Source: Methanosarcina acetivorans C2A | GTDB taxonomy: Archaea > Halobacteriota > Methanosarcinia > Methanosarcinales > Methanosarcinaceae | Assembly (NCBI RefSeq): GCF_000007345.1 | Contig: NC_003552.1 | Span: 992,001-1,056,000, forward strand | Length of the DNA: 64,000 bases | Reading direction: 5' to 3' | Part shown: positions 27,006 to 36,463 of the stretch, piece after piece | How the letters are laid out: each line of letters begins with the position of its first letter | Position numbering within the stretch: the first letter of the stretch is position 1 | Position numbers and translations under genes: made by a program | The notes under the pieces: generated by a model | Seen by the model: the letters and a program-made list of their open reading frames with translations, nothing else | Told to the model about the DNA's origin: nothing | Databases searched by the model: none

Positions 27006-28928
27006 TTACCCCATTATGTTTTTCTGTAGTTCCGGGCCAAGTTCTTTTACAACGTTCACCATTGCCTGCACGGTTGTCAGGGGACCACCTGGCGGGATCT
27101 CACAGCCGGAGGACAGGATATACTTGGACTGGAGGCCGTTCTCCTTGAGCACTGGCAGCACGTTTTCGAGCAGGTTCTTGGTGTCGTCCTTTACCTTCTG
27201 CACTCCGGCTGCCGATCCGTCCATGAACTCAACGGGGTTGACTTCTCCCATCATACAGCACATATCTCCGTATTTGGGGATGAGGTCTGCGTAGTTCTGG
27301 GACCCCTTGTCTCTGGACTTCTCGTAGTAGGCGTAGCTGTAGAGGGCTGTTCCGAACTTTCTGATCTGGGTCTCGAAGTGCACGGCGTCAGCACAGTTGT
27401 GGATGATGTACGGCTGGTTGTACTGCTTGAATATGGGGATCTGCTGGTCGTAGACAAACTTTCCGTCAAATTTCCAGTAGTCCTGCTCGCTCATGATCAC
27501 ATTATTGGACCAGAGGTTGTCGATACAGAGAGCATCACAGGCGTCTTCGTTAAAGAAGAGCTCTGAGAGCTGGCAGACATAGTCAGTACACTTCTGGACA
27601 GCTTCAAGGACAACATCCGGCTGGGTCTTCATGTCCATAAGGACGCGGTCTGCACCCATCAGCTGGGTAAGGGTGAGCAGGGGGCCCTCGTGGAAGCCGA
27701 CAAAGGGGGTGTTGAGTTCCTTGTTGAGTTTTTCCTTTGCTTTCTTTGAGGCCATGACCAGTTCATAGCCGCGGGTACCTTCCTTAAGTTCGGGGACTTC
27801 GATCTTCTCATAGTCCTTGATATGTCCTTCAGAGGATGGGGTGTCGTCTTCAGGGTATTTGATCTTACAGCCGAAGTCTGCAGATGTTGCGGAAAGGTCA
27901 ATCAGGCCTACAAACATGTCAAGGTCCAGGTATTTTGAGCCAAGGTATGCGCTCTGTACAAATGCATCTTCATTTGTGGCATACTCTTTGTAGGTTACAG
28001 GGACAAACTTCCTGAGGACACCGCAGGCGAGAGGGTAGACAGGCAGGTGGTCGACCTTCTTGTCGGACATGGCAGAAATAGTCCTGTCGATGTGGGTCAT
28101 TTCCTCCTTGCTCTTCACGCCAATGCTTTCGAACTCTTCTTTGATCTTGTTAGCAGTTTCAAGCCCGACATCCACTTTATCGGAAACTGTCTTCTTTGCA
28201 AGAATCTCCCTGTACTTGATCTTCCCGAGGTTGATCTTCTCTTCACTCCACCTTGCAGCCTTGGGCTCAAGTTCCTTTACGGCTTCGGACGCCCAGGCGC
28301 TTGCGTGCATTGCATCGGGGTGGGTTGAGTCTGCTCCGATTCCGGACGCATACTCTTCGGAAACGGGAGCTCCTCCAATCATGACTTTCATGGAGTCGCG
28401 GATGCCTTCTTCCTGAAGGATTTCAATGACTTTTTCCATATTGGTCATGGTTGTGGTCATCAGGGCACTCATGGAGATGATGTCGGCTTTGCGTTCCTTT
28501 GCGGTTTCGACAAATTTCTCGATAGGTACATCTGCCCCGAGGTCGATCATCTCAAATCCGCCTGCACTGAGCATGGTCTTTACAAGGTTCTTCCCTATGT
28601 CGTGCACATCTCCTTCAATCGTCCCGATGACTCCCACAGCCTGCATGGCTTCTCCTTCCTTTATCATCTCAGGGCTGAGGATGTCCATGCCTGCATACAT
28701 TGCACCTGAAGCCAGGAGCAGGTGGGGTACGAAGGCTTCTCCTTTTTCGTACTGGTCACTGACAATTGCCATCCCTCTTGCCAGCCCGTTGACAATAGCG
28801 TCGTAGGGGTCAACGCCTTCTTCCAGGGCTTTGTATGCCAGTTCTTCTGCGAGGTCATCGTCTCCGTCGACGACAGCTTCCGCTAATTGGTTCAAAATAT
28901 CTGCTGCCATAAAAAACGCTTCCAACAT
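27006..28928 (-). CDS. mtsF: corrinoid protein / methylcobamide:CoM methyltransferase fusion (methyl-sulfide type, MtsD/F/H family)
   Basis: 640 residues. Residues 1-230 form a B12-binding corrinoid domain: a helical cap, then GDVHDIGKNLV with H109 as the cobalt ligand, then SALMTTT and GGAPV. Residues about 290-640 form a UroD-like methyltransferase with zinc ligands H510 and C512 (IIHNCAD) and C609 (SSGCEIP). This one-polypeptide layout is that of MtsD, MtsF and MtsH, which M. acetivorans uses to transfer methyl groups from dimethylsulfide and methanethiol to coenzyme M. The neighbours (ASKHA ATPase, chaperonin, Msr regulator) resemble the mtsF locus as I recall it, so the symbol is tentative within the D/F/H set. 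Two ATGs are possible. 28928 is listed; 28910 has a better placed GGAAG site. Confidence 0.9.
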   Translation of the reverse strand: MLEAFFMAADILNQLAEAVVDGDDDLAEELAYKALEEGVDPYDAIVNGLARGMAIVSDQYEKGEAFVPHLLLASGAMYAGMDILSPEMIKEGEAMQAVGVIGTIEGDVHDIGKNLVKTMLSAGGFEMIDLGADVPIEKFVETAKERKADIISMSALMTTTMTNMEKVIEILQEEGIRDSMKVMIGGAPVSEEYASGIGADSTHPDAMHASAWASEAVKELEPKAARWSEEKINLGKIKYREILAKKTVSDKVDVGLETANKIKEEFESIGVKSKEEMTHIDRTISAMSDKKVDHLPVYPLACGVLRKFVPVTYKEYATNEDAFVQSAYLGSKYLDLDMFVGLIDLSATSADFGCKIKYPEDDTPSSEGHIKDYEKIEVPELKEGTRGYELVMASKKAKEKLNKELNTPFVGFHEGPLLTLTQLMGADRVLMDMKTQPDVVLEAVQKCTDYVCQLSELFFNEDACDALCIDNLWSNNVIMSEQDYWKFDGKFVYDQQIPIFKQYNQPYIIHNCADAVHFETQIRKFGTALYSYAYYEKSRDKGSQNYADLIPKYGDMCCMMGEVNPVEFMDGSAAGVQKVKDDTKNLLENVLPVLKENGLQSKYILSSGCEIPPGGPLTTVQAMVNVVKELGPELQKNIMG

Positions 28929-29408
28929 ATTTTTATGATTATTTCCTGGTTAACAGTAAGTAGCTCAATCAGGAACCTACTCCTCCTGTAAGTCCCTGTA
29001 TCACTGTTAACTTGAACGATGATACATTAACTGCAAAACATATAACATAAACGCAGAGATCTGATTAACGCAGTTAACCTCTCTCCTGATGCTTAATTCG
29101 GTGAATTGTCCTGATATTATAAATTTGCCTGATCCGGTAATATTTCCTGATTTTGTTAACTTTTCTGATCTCGTGTGGAACTCTCATTTGATCAGAGGCT
29201 TTCATCTGATCAAAGCCTTTGATCGGATAGTGGGTCTTACCAGCCGGGGCGGAAATCCGATCAGCTAGGATATTGGAAAAACAGTGAACTCTCTTAAATA
29301 TGAGTTCCTCTTCTCCAACTTATAAAGAATCATGCAGAACTAAAAAAGTACAAATAAAGGAACTCCTTTTTATTAAGAGTCAAATAAAGGTTCTAAGGAG
29401 GAGCCTTT
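28929..29408. promoter_or_regulatory. divergent intergenic region between mts and the small exported-protein genes
   Basis: 480 bp with promoters for both directions expected, and no gene. Long leaders are known for methyltransferase genes in Methanosarcina, so much of this may be the mts 5' untranslated region. Repeated CCTGAT/TTCTGATC-like words occur at 29110-29175, and a palindrome lies at 29208-29224. Confidence 0.6.
29208..29224. promoter_or_regulatory. perfect 17-bp palindrome GATCAAAGCCTTTGATC, candidate operator
   Basis: Two 8-bp arms separated by one base, with related half-sites nearby (TTTGATCAGAGG at about 29188-29200 and CCGATCAG at about 29254). It lies about 280 bp upstream of mts and 185 bp upstream of the plus-strand gene. 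An Msr-type winged-helix regulator is encoded 2.5 kb away. No binding is demonstrated. Confidence 0.4.
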
Positions 29409-29891
29409 TTGAATAAATGCATGAGTGTGTCCTTATTTCTGATCTCCATGTGTTGGGTTTTAAGTGCCGTTAGCGGTTGTGTGGCTTCCTATGGAGGCGA
29501 ACTTTCTTCTGTTTCTGTTGAAGATATTGAAGTGAAGTCCTTATCTGAAGAGTATTCGACACCTGTCAACGGAGAGAGGGGAAATATCCTGAATGTAACC
29601 GCTTGCATTGTAAATGCAGACAAGTCGGATAGTTCGGCTCTTCTGGTTCGGTTTAAGTTAGAGAAGACCGTCTCCTCTGAGCCGTCCTCCTCCCGCGAGG
29701 TGGCAATAAAAAATGTAGAGCTTGACTGCATGAAAGGCAGGTCCATGCTTTATCAGTCAGTACAAATAGCCGTTCCCGGTCCGGGAACATATGATGTTGA
29801 AGTCTCCGTTTTTGAAGAAGGAAAAGACCCTTCACCTACTGTCGGTACAACATTTGTCGTAGGAGAAGAAGGGGAGGTTGAAATGTTCTAA
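29409..29891 (+). CDS. small exported protein with lipobox-like signal, unknown function
   Basis: 160 residues from a TTG at 29409, chosen because a perfect AAGGAGGAG site (29395-29403) lies just upstream. The ATG at 29421 is too far from it. The N-terminus is hydrophobic and ends in AVSGCVAS, a plausible lipobox. The remainder is a compact beta-rich domain containing VAIKNVELDCMKGRSMLYQS and ending GTYDVEVSVFEEGKDP, reminiscent of CARDB/NEW3-type adhesion folds. I do not recognise the family. It is the first gene of a pair with the gene at 29908 and is divergent from mts. Confidence 0.7.
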   Translation: MNKCMSVSLFLISMCWVLSAVSGCVASYGGELSSVSVEDIEVKSLSEEYSTPVNGERGNILNVTACIVNADKSDSSALLVRFKLEKTVSSEPSSSREVAIKNVELDCMKGRSMLYQSVQIAVPGPGTYDVEVSVFEEGKDPSPTVGTTFVVGEEGEVEMF

Positions 29892-29907
29892 ACATGAAGG
29901 TGAGGCT

Positions 29908-30825
29908 ATGAACAAATATTTCAAAATACTGCTCATTCTTCTTCTGGTTGTACTGGTTCCGATAACAGTGCTCTACGGGAGCTTTATGTTCATGCTGATC
30001 TATTATGACCAGGCATACTATTATTCGGAGGGCACCAACCTTGGTTCTCCTGAATATTATGATAAAGTAGTCTACAATGCTGGAGAGGCCGGATATAAGA
30101 CAGAAATTTATTATGTGAATGCTAAGGAAAAAGAGATTCCGGGTCTTCGTCCCGGTACAATTGAAGGGCTTGATCCCAGGCTGGGTTCTGATTATCTGGT
30201 GAATTCCCTGGATATTTACTACTCCGATTCTTCCTGGATTTCAATCTCTTTTTTAGACGATCAGGAATCAAGTGTTTCTTTTTACAGTGATGATTCGCTT
30301 GCAAAATACAGGCCAGACGAACTTCCAGAAAGAGAATGGATAGTCCAGATATTCAAAATCATTTTTGGCATGAGTGGAGAGGAAGTCGAGGCTTATCTCC
30401 CTGCAGAGGACTGGGAGGTTAACGATGTCTTTTTTGATCAGGTAATTGTAACCGAAACTCCGGATTTTGCAGCAATTCATAAATACCTTGTAAAAGAAGC
30501 TACTGACTCCACTTTTGATGCTCAAACGTCTGGAGAGGGATGGTGTACGGAGACATTTTACAATGAGAGTCAGAAAATCGGAAGTATATATTATATTGTC
30601 CCAAACGTGGAAATAAGCCATAGAGAAGGCTGGAGTGTTTATACGGTCAAGATCGATAGGCTTGGAGGGCTGTATCTTAAGGTGTCTCTCGGGCCAGGTA
30701 GTTCAGGAAAAACCATCCCTGAAGACGAGTATAGAGCTGTGTTTAAAAGAATGTTTACAGATCTGGGACTCCCCCCTGAAAAAGTGGATGAGTTTGAGTT
30801 TAGATACAGCGGAGGTAACTGGTAA
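29908..30825 (+). CDS. membrane-anchored extracytoplasmic protein, unknown function
   Basis: 305 residues from the ATG at 29908, preceded by GGTGAGG. A TTG at 29878 inside the previous gene is less likely. One N-terminal transmembrane anchor (FKILLILLLVVLVPITVLYG) is followed by an acidic, tyrosine-rich exterior domain (AYYYSEGTNLGSPEYYDKVV) and ends at SGGNW. There are no catalytic motifs I can recognise. It starts 16 bp after the preceding stop, so the two form an operon. Location between mts and its regulator suggests an envelope role related to methyl-sulfide use, but this is only context. Confidence 0.7.
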   Translation: MNKYFKILLILLLVVLVPITVLYGSFMFMLIYYDQAYYYSEGTNLGSPEYYDKVVYNAGEAGYKTEIYYVNAKEKEIPGLRPGTIEGLDPRLGSDYLVNSLDIYYSDSSWISISFLDDQESSVSFYSDDSLAKYRPDELPEREWIVQIFKIIFGMSGEEVEAYLPAEDWEVNDVFFDQVIVTETPDFAAIHKYLVKEATDSTFDAQTSGEGWCTETFYNESQKIGSIYYIVPNVEISHREGWSVYTVKIDRLGGLYLKVSLGPGSSGKTIPEDEYRAVFKRMFTDLGLPPEKVDEFEFRYSGGNW

Positions 30826-31030
30826 CACGTATCCGCAGTTTTATTTTTTCTTTTTTTGTTTTCCCCGAGCAATACAGGGCTGAAGCCGTCTTACCAGCCA
30901 CGCAGGAATAGTAACAGCAGATGAATTCCTGTTGTTCTGAGAGAAGTTGAGTACAGAAATGTATTTCTTTTTAAAAGAATACTTTCCTGACCCTAGAAAC
31001 CGAAGTTTAATTCACATTCCTAGGGCGCCT

Positions 31031-31049
31031 CCGCCAGCTTGTCTGGCGG
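31031..31049. terminator. hairpin CCGCCAG-CTTGT-CTGGCGG
   Basis: A perfect 7-bp GC-rich stem with a 5-base loop about 205 bp downstream of the small exported-protein operon. It has no following T-run. It could be a transcript-end structure or part of a repeat element. Confidence 0.35.
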
Positions 31050-31089
31050 CCCTTCCCAAAAAGCAGAAAGAGTCGAAGGAAGAAGTCTC

Positions 31090-31155
31090 AAAGAGGTAGA
31101 GAGAAGATCGTGAAAGAGGTAGAAAGAAGATCGTGAAAGAAGTAGAAAGAAGAGC
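31090..31155. repeat. 23-bp purine-rich tandem repeat, nearly three copies
   Basis: Units starting AAAGAGGTAGA at 31090, 31113 and 31136, each ending GAAGATCGTG or a variant. Non-coding; the rest of 30826-31459 shows no gene. Confidence 0.7.
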
Positions 31156-31459
31156 CTAAATATACTGTAATAAGCATTAAAACCTATAGTCGGCAGGTCG
31201 ACATTAGATTTTAAGTATTTTTAATGATGGCGTTTTTCAAACATTATGTAATATATGTTGGGTTCAAAACTGGTTAACATATGACCCAAATCTCACGGCA
31301 TATATAAACAATGAGTCGTTTTTGCAATAATGTCTAGTATCAGGAATAATGTGTTTTCTAGCAAAAACGCTATCAGTAAAAATATTGCGAAAAAAACAAG
31401 TTACCTGCCGAAAGCAGGTTAAAAGCAAACGTAGATTATTTTTTGCGTATTTTTCTTTT

Positions 31460-31680
31460 TTCTTCATTTTTACGGGAAAGACCGCTCTCCTGCGTCGAGC
31501 GGGACAAGAAAGGTTCTGTATAGTGAATATGGTTGTACAGTTCAGAATTTTTCGTAATCTAATTCTTTTTAGTCCTCTTGAACGAGCGAAGCGAGTGAAA
31601 AGGACTGCGGGCTCCCGAATCGCAATTCGGGTGTCGAAGCGAAACTCAGGTGCTGCATCTACCGGGTCGTGTAGAGATTA
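31460..31680. repeat. interspersed repeat copy downstream of the Msr regulator gene
   Basis: Same family as 18825-19045: the left block GGGAAAGACCGCTCTCCTGC, a central block TAGTCCTCTTGAACGAGCGA, then GTGAAAAGGACTGCGGGCTC and the palindrome CCCGAATCGCAATTCGGG. The small plus-strand frame at 31349-31681 is a by-product of this sequence. Confidence 0.7.
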
Positions 31681-31721
31681 ATTTCCTAACTTTTACTGAT
31701 GGTATTTTTCCGATGGAACTT

Positions 31722-32522
31722 TCAGGTCTTCTCTAATTCGATTTCCCTTATTTCCTTTGAGTTTTTCATATAGTGCAAAAAGAGGTCTTCTCCCCATTTG
31801 AGGGCGGTTTTTTCCAGACTCATCATTGCATGGTTATGATAGATCCCGTTTTTGTAGAAGAGGGACAGGGCCATGAAGTGGTCCGTTACCAGGCTTGAAG
31901 CAAGCCTTATGGGGCAATCGCAGACGAAGATTTTTGCATTATCTCTGTCCAGGTATTCTTTGAGGGCTGTGCTGTATTCCTTTTTCAACCTTTCAAACAC
32001 AGGTTTTGTGATTATCAGGGATACGTCCGCTCCTTTTTTAATAAGCTCTACATAGGTTGAAGGGTAAGCAGGGTTGAAATAGGATGAGACTTCCATGACG
32101 TGGGCTGAGCGGGTCAGTTTTTCTTCGATTTTCTGGGGAATTTCATACATCCTGTCCAGGTCGGGTTCGATGAATTCACAGTGTCCGAGGTCATCGATCC
32201 GGTCCAGGAGGTGGACAGGGATAGCACTTATATTATGGTTTTCCCAGTAATCCATGTTCTCCGAAAATACTTCCAGGGTGTTCAGCAGAGGCCTCATTTT
32301 TTTAACGACCACTTTTCCGATATCTGATAGCTTGTACAGGTCGTCTTCATGGATGATAAGCCCCTGGCTGATGAGGATCTTGATCTGGGTCATGATCGCA
32401 CTTGAAGTCACGTTGAGGATGTTTTTAATGTCATCAATATTCCTGGGCTCCTCCATCAATAGCAGAAGAAGGTCTTTTCTTTTGTCCGAAAGAAAAAGGG
32501 TACCCAACAGTTCCAGTTTCAT
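31722..32522 (-). CDS. Msr-family transcriptional regulator (winged helix plus DUF1724)
   Basis: 266 residues, ATG at 32522 with GGAG about nine bases upstream, TGA stop. The N-terminal 75 residues form an ArsR-like winged helix (FLSDKRKDLLLLLMEEPRNI, then a recognition region at NVTSSAIMTQIKILISQGLI). The remainder is the DUF1724 sensor domain, with ADVSLIITKPVFERLKKEYS and a metal- or ligand-like CDCPIRLASSLVTDHFMAL patch. Msr proteins in M. acetivorans activate the adjacent methyltransferase genes; MsrC, MsrF and MsrG control mts genes. This gene should therefore regulate the mts fusion at 27-29 kb. It lies 119 bp downstream of the sensor kinase gene on the same strand, so the two may be co-transcribed. 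Confidence 0.9.
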   Translation of the reverse strand: MKLELLGTLFLSDKRKDLLLLLMEEPRNIDDIKNILNVTSSAIMTQIKILISQGLIIHEDDLYKLSDIGKVVVKKMRPLLNTLEVFSENMDYWENHNISAIPVHLLDRIDDLGHCEFIEPDLDRMYEIPQKIEEKLTRSAHVMEVSSYFNPAYPSTYVELIKKGADVSLIITKPVFERLKKEYSTALKEYLDRDNAKIFVCDCPIRLASSLVTDHFMALSLFYKNGIYHNHAMMSLEKTALKWGEDLFLHYMKNSKEIREIELEKT

Positions 32523-32641
32523 CTTAAATCTCCAGCCGCTTCATTTACACATTTTTTAATTGAAACTTTATTCAAGACTCTGACTCTGTTTCAGATTTTA
32601 TCCAGGATATTATCGAGGTCAAGACTCTATCCAGGATTCAT

Positions 32642-35569
32642 TCAAGACTCTATTTGATTCATGCGTCGGGTTTCAGGCTTCTTTTTAGGGAGCCTTACAT
32701 GCATGGTTGTGCCCGAACCTTCCTCGCTTTCTACCCAGATTTCCCCCTCATGGGCGTTGACAATGTTTTTGCAGATATAGAACCCCGATTCAAGGCCCTG
32801 ATACCTGCGGGTGAGGGAATCGTCCACCTGGTAGATCCTGTGGAAGAGGTGGGGGATAAGCCTTTTCTGGATGCCTGTTCCGCTGTCCTTTAACGTTATG
32901 TGGATAGTCTCTTCTTCCTCTTCAGCTTTCACTTCCAGGGTTCCGCCGTGGGGGGTAAACTTGATAGAGTTGCCCATCAGGGTCGTGAAAAGGTCTGTCA
33001 GTTTTTGCTTGTCCCCACGGATAGGCGGGAGGCTTGCAGGGAGTTCCTTTTCGACCTTCAGTTCTTTTTCATCAATCAGGAGGACAAGATTGAGGTAAAC
33101 ATCCGAGAGTATCTTCTTGATTTCTACCTCGCCAAAGGAATACTCTATCTTCCCTGCCTGTTCCAGGCTCAGGTAGAGCAGGGAATCAACCATGTGTTTC
33201 AGCCTTTCCGAGCTGTTGATAACGGTGTCGATTGCCTTCTGCTGCTGGTCTTCAATTGCCTCCCAGGTCTCAAAATCAATAAAATCGCCGTAGTCAACCC
33301 TCATAAGGGGCAGGCTTTCGGTCATAAATTCCGCTTTTATCCTGTTCAGGGACCTCAATTCGTCATTGGCTTTGGAAAGATCTTCCGAGTAAGCTTTCAG
33401 GGCGTCTTCAAGCTGCTTTCTCTGGATGAGCTGCCACATGCCCTGCATAAGCAGAGTGAGCTGGCGCAGGTCCGATTCGTCATAGGGCTCGTCTTTGTTT
33501 CCAACTCCCGCAACCGCAACGATCCTGTCCCCGTCAAACACTGGAACATTCATATGGCGGGTAAGGTGTACGTGGTCTTTAGGGTATCCTTTTTTCAGGG
33601 AACTCGGGGCTGTGTAGTCATTTGTGATTATAGGCTTACGCTGCCGGACGGCTTCTCCCCAGAGCCCTGTAGTCTTTACGGGATAAATGAAGCGCTTGTC
33701 TTCGATAGCACATTCTTCCATGGCGCTCTTTGACCAGGAGTGCATGATCAAGGAGGTTTCGTAGGCATCCATGAAGGCAAGGTACCCGAGTTTGCTGCCC
33801 GTAAGCCTTACCGCCTCTTCGCGGGCAAAGTCCGTGATCTCTTTTAAGGAGGCTCCCGTCATCTGGTTGAGTTTCACAAGGGCTTCGAGCCTGGCTTCGT
33901 TCAGTTTCTGGGCAGCTTCTGCTTTTTTGCGCTCTGTGATGTCCCTGGCAACCGAGAGGATAGTTTTCTTGCCTTCATAGTCAATGATCCTGGCGCTTAC
34001 TTCGAGGGGGACAACAGTGCCGTCCTTGCAGACCGCCCCGGCTTCATAGACCCTGGACCCCTCGCTCTGGATTTTCTTGAGGTTCTCCCGGACCGAGGCC
34101 CAGTACTCGGCAGGGATAATCTCTTCGGCTTCCATTTTCAGGATCTCTTCCTTGTCATATCCGAGCCTGCTTACCACCGCCTGGTTTACATCCATGTAAC
34201 TTTCTCCTTCGGGCTCGCGGATGTACAGCTGGTCATTGATGTTATTGAAGATGGTCCTGAACTTGTGTTCGGATTCTTTGAGGGTTTCTTCTGCCAGCTT
34301 ATGTTCAACTGCAATGGCTGCCAGCTGGGCGTTTGTTTTCATAAAGTCCAGGTCTTCTTTTTCAGGCCGGTGTACTTCGCCGTAGTACATGGAAAAGACT
34401 CCCAGGACTTCTCCTGAGGACGAAATGATTGGTTCGGACCAGCAGGCTTTAATCCCGGCTTCAGCCGCAAGGTCCCTGTATTCAGTCCAGTAGGGATGTT
34501 CCATCACGTTATCTGTGGTAACCCTTTTTTTCATGTAGGCAGCAGTTCCAAAAGACGCCGCCCCAAAACCGATCTCAATCCCGTCGGTCTTCTGAATGTA
34601 ATAAGCAGGAAGTTCGGGGGCAACGCAGTAAAAGAGGTGCTTTTTCTCCCGGTCAAGTAGCATTATCGAGCATCTCGAACCGGGCCGGATCTTTTCAACG
34701 TTCTGGACGAGGAGCAGGAGCATTTCTTCCAGGGGGGCTCCCGACGCTAGTTTTCCCAGTACCCGGTTTTGCCCTTTGATCATCTCTTCGGCAAGCTTAC
34801 GTTCGGTGATGTCCAGGACTATCCCCTGGTAATGAACTATTTCTCCTTTTTCATTCCTTTTGATAAGGGTCCTGTCATCTATATACCTCACTTTACCCGA
34901 CTTTGTCAGGACCCGGTACTCCTAGGTGCATTCTTCATACCCTTCCCTGGAAAACCTTGCCACTTCGGAACGGATTCTTTTCCGGTCTTCAGGGTGTATC
35001 AGGTCTTCAAACTTTATTTTTCCTGAGGTGAAATCTTCTGGGGTATATTCCAGCTTTGTAATATTTTCCGAGACAAATTCAACAGGCCATCTTTCTTCCG
35101 GCTTGCACAGAAACACAAACACGGGGCTGCTTTTGATGATGTTTTTGAGTTCGTTCTTCTTTTTCAGCGCCTTTTGTACCGATTCTTCGGCTTTTTTGCG
35201 CTGGGTAGCATCACAGAGAGTACCCTGGTAATGGCTCACGCGTCCATTTTCATCTCTCCGGATCAGAACCTTTACCTCAACCCAGCGCACTTCCCCCGAA
35301 GCTGTAAATATCCTGTACTCCTGGGTCAGCTCCGCACAGCCTTTTTCCGAACATCTGGCAACTTCCTCTTTTACCTTTTCCTTGTCTTCAGGGTGGACAA
35401 TATCAAGGTAACGTACGCCTCTCAATGTGAATTCTTCAACTTCATGGCCGAAATTCCTGACGTTTTCAGTGATGAGTTCGACAGGCCAGTTTTCAGTCGC
35501 CTTGCATAAAAAAATGACTATAGGGCTGCTGTTTATTAGTGATTCAAGATTTATATCGAACTTTTTCAT
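32642..35569 (-). CDS. PAS-PAS-GAF-PAS-GAF sensor kinase (MsmS/RdmS-like) with in-frame TAG
   Basis: 975 residues when the in-frame TAG at 34922-34924 (codon 216) is read through. Domains: PAS1 1-135, PAS2 136-250, GAF1 270-430, PAS3 435-550, GAF2 560-720, dimerisation region 735-800, HATPase 825-965. The TAG lies inside PAS2, where PAS1 has LTQEYRIFTASGEVRW and PAS2 has CT[TAG]EYRVLTKSGKVRY, so it replaces a glutamine (CAG to TAG). The second GAF holds C620, in the domain where MsmS carries its covalent heme. The usual H-box histidine is absent (EFMTESLPLMRV), while N-box NSIKFTP and G1 DSGTGI are intact. MsmS and RdmS are described redox sensors for Mts regulation. The kinase sits upstream of the Msr gene, which fits. 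Confidence 0.85.
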
Positions 35570-35618
35570 CGATTCATTTCCCGAATTTTATTTTTATTTA
35601 CCTGATTCGTGAATTACA

Positions 35619-35855
35619 TTTTGAGCTACTGTTAATGTTCAGGATCTAGGGAACAAACTTTTACGTAATCAACTCTTTTCAAGCTACTATATATATGGAA
35701 GGTAAGGGATAAACTTCAACAAAGTAACTGATTTTGAGCTAATGTAAATATTGAGGTTAAGGGAATATTTCTACGAAATAACTGATTTTGAGCAAATCTA
35801 ATATTGAGGTTCAGGGAATGGAATCACCAATTTTGAACTACTGTAAATGTTGAAA
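35619..35855. repeat. five degenerate direct repeats (45-57 bp) upstream of the sensor kinase
   Basis: Units begin with TTTTGAGCTACTGTTAATGT or close variants at 35619, 35676, 35732, 35786 and 35831. Each carries a conserved TTGAGCTA-like head and an AGGTTAAGGGAAT-like middle. They start only 50 bp upstream of the kinase start codon. They could be regulator-binding iterons or part of a leader. The remaining stretch to 36463 is AT-rich without a credible gene. Confidence 0.65.
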
Positions 35856-36463
35856 GCCGGGGGCATACCTGCAAAAATATTTAAAAGTGATTTTCCCTTC
35901 CATGGCCGAATACCTCTGGAATTTTCAGTTAAGTGGGCTCAGGATCTACCTGAGTTCAATAGAGCTTTATTCTTTCCAAATAAAATGGAAGTACTGGCTT
36001 ATTTATTTTTTTATTTTTTTTATTTTTCATTTATTCTTTTAACAATTTAAATTGCATTTCTGTTATATCTTTGAACTCAATCTATTTATTTATAATGATG
36101 CAGAATCTGGTCATTCGGTTGATGTAAAGACAGGAGATCTGATTTCTTTTCAGCAATTTTCTTTTCTGCATGGTTACCGGACGGCTTTATTTTTCCTGGA
36201 TGGTGATATTTTCAGTTTTCACCAGAGCCGTTTATGGAAAAAGGTATTTTTTTATAATCCTCTTTTTATACACAAATTGTATGTAATATCCTTAGCAATC
36301 CTATGTTTTTCTGTTATTTGTTCTCAATCCTATATACTATACTTAGACATCGAGATCATGGGTTATTTCTTCTTTTGATCCGCTACTTTCAGGATACCTT
36401 TATATATCAATATCGTCTATATAGATTCTTATATATTCATTAGTATCTTCAGGGGGCTTATTT

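Noticed and set aside
31349-31681. Plus-strand frame of 110 residues
   Set aside because: Mostly made of the interspersed repeat copy; strongly basic and without similarity to any family I know.
34891-34922. Kinase gene starting at the GTG at 34891 with a separate small PAS gene upstream
   Set aside because: Same frame, and the start would fall in the middle of PAS2. The intervening codons continue the PAS2 match to PAS1.
36052-36378. Plus-strand frame of 108 residues rich in Phe and Tyr
   Set aside because: TTG start without a ribosome site in AT-rich DNA, low complexity.
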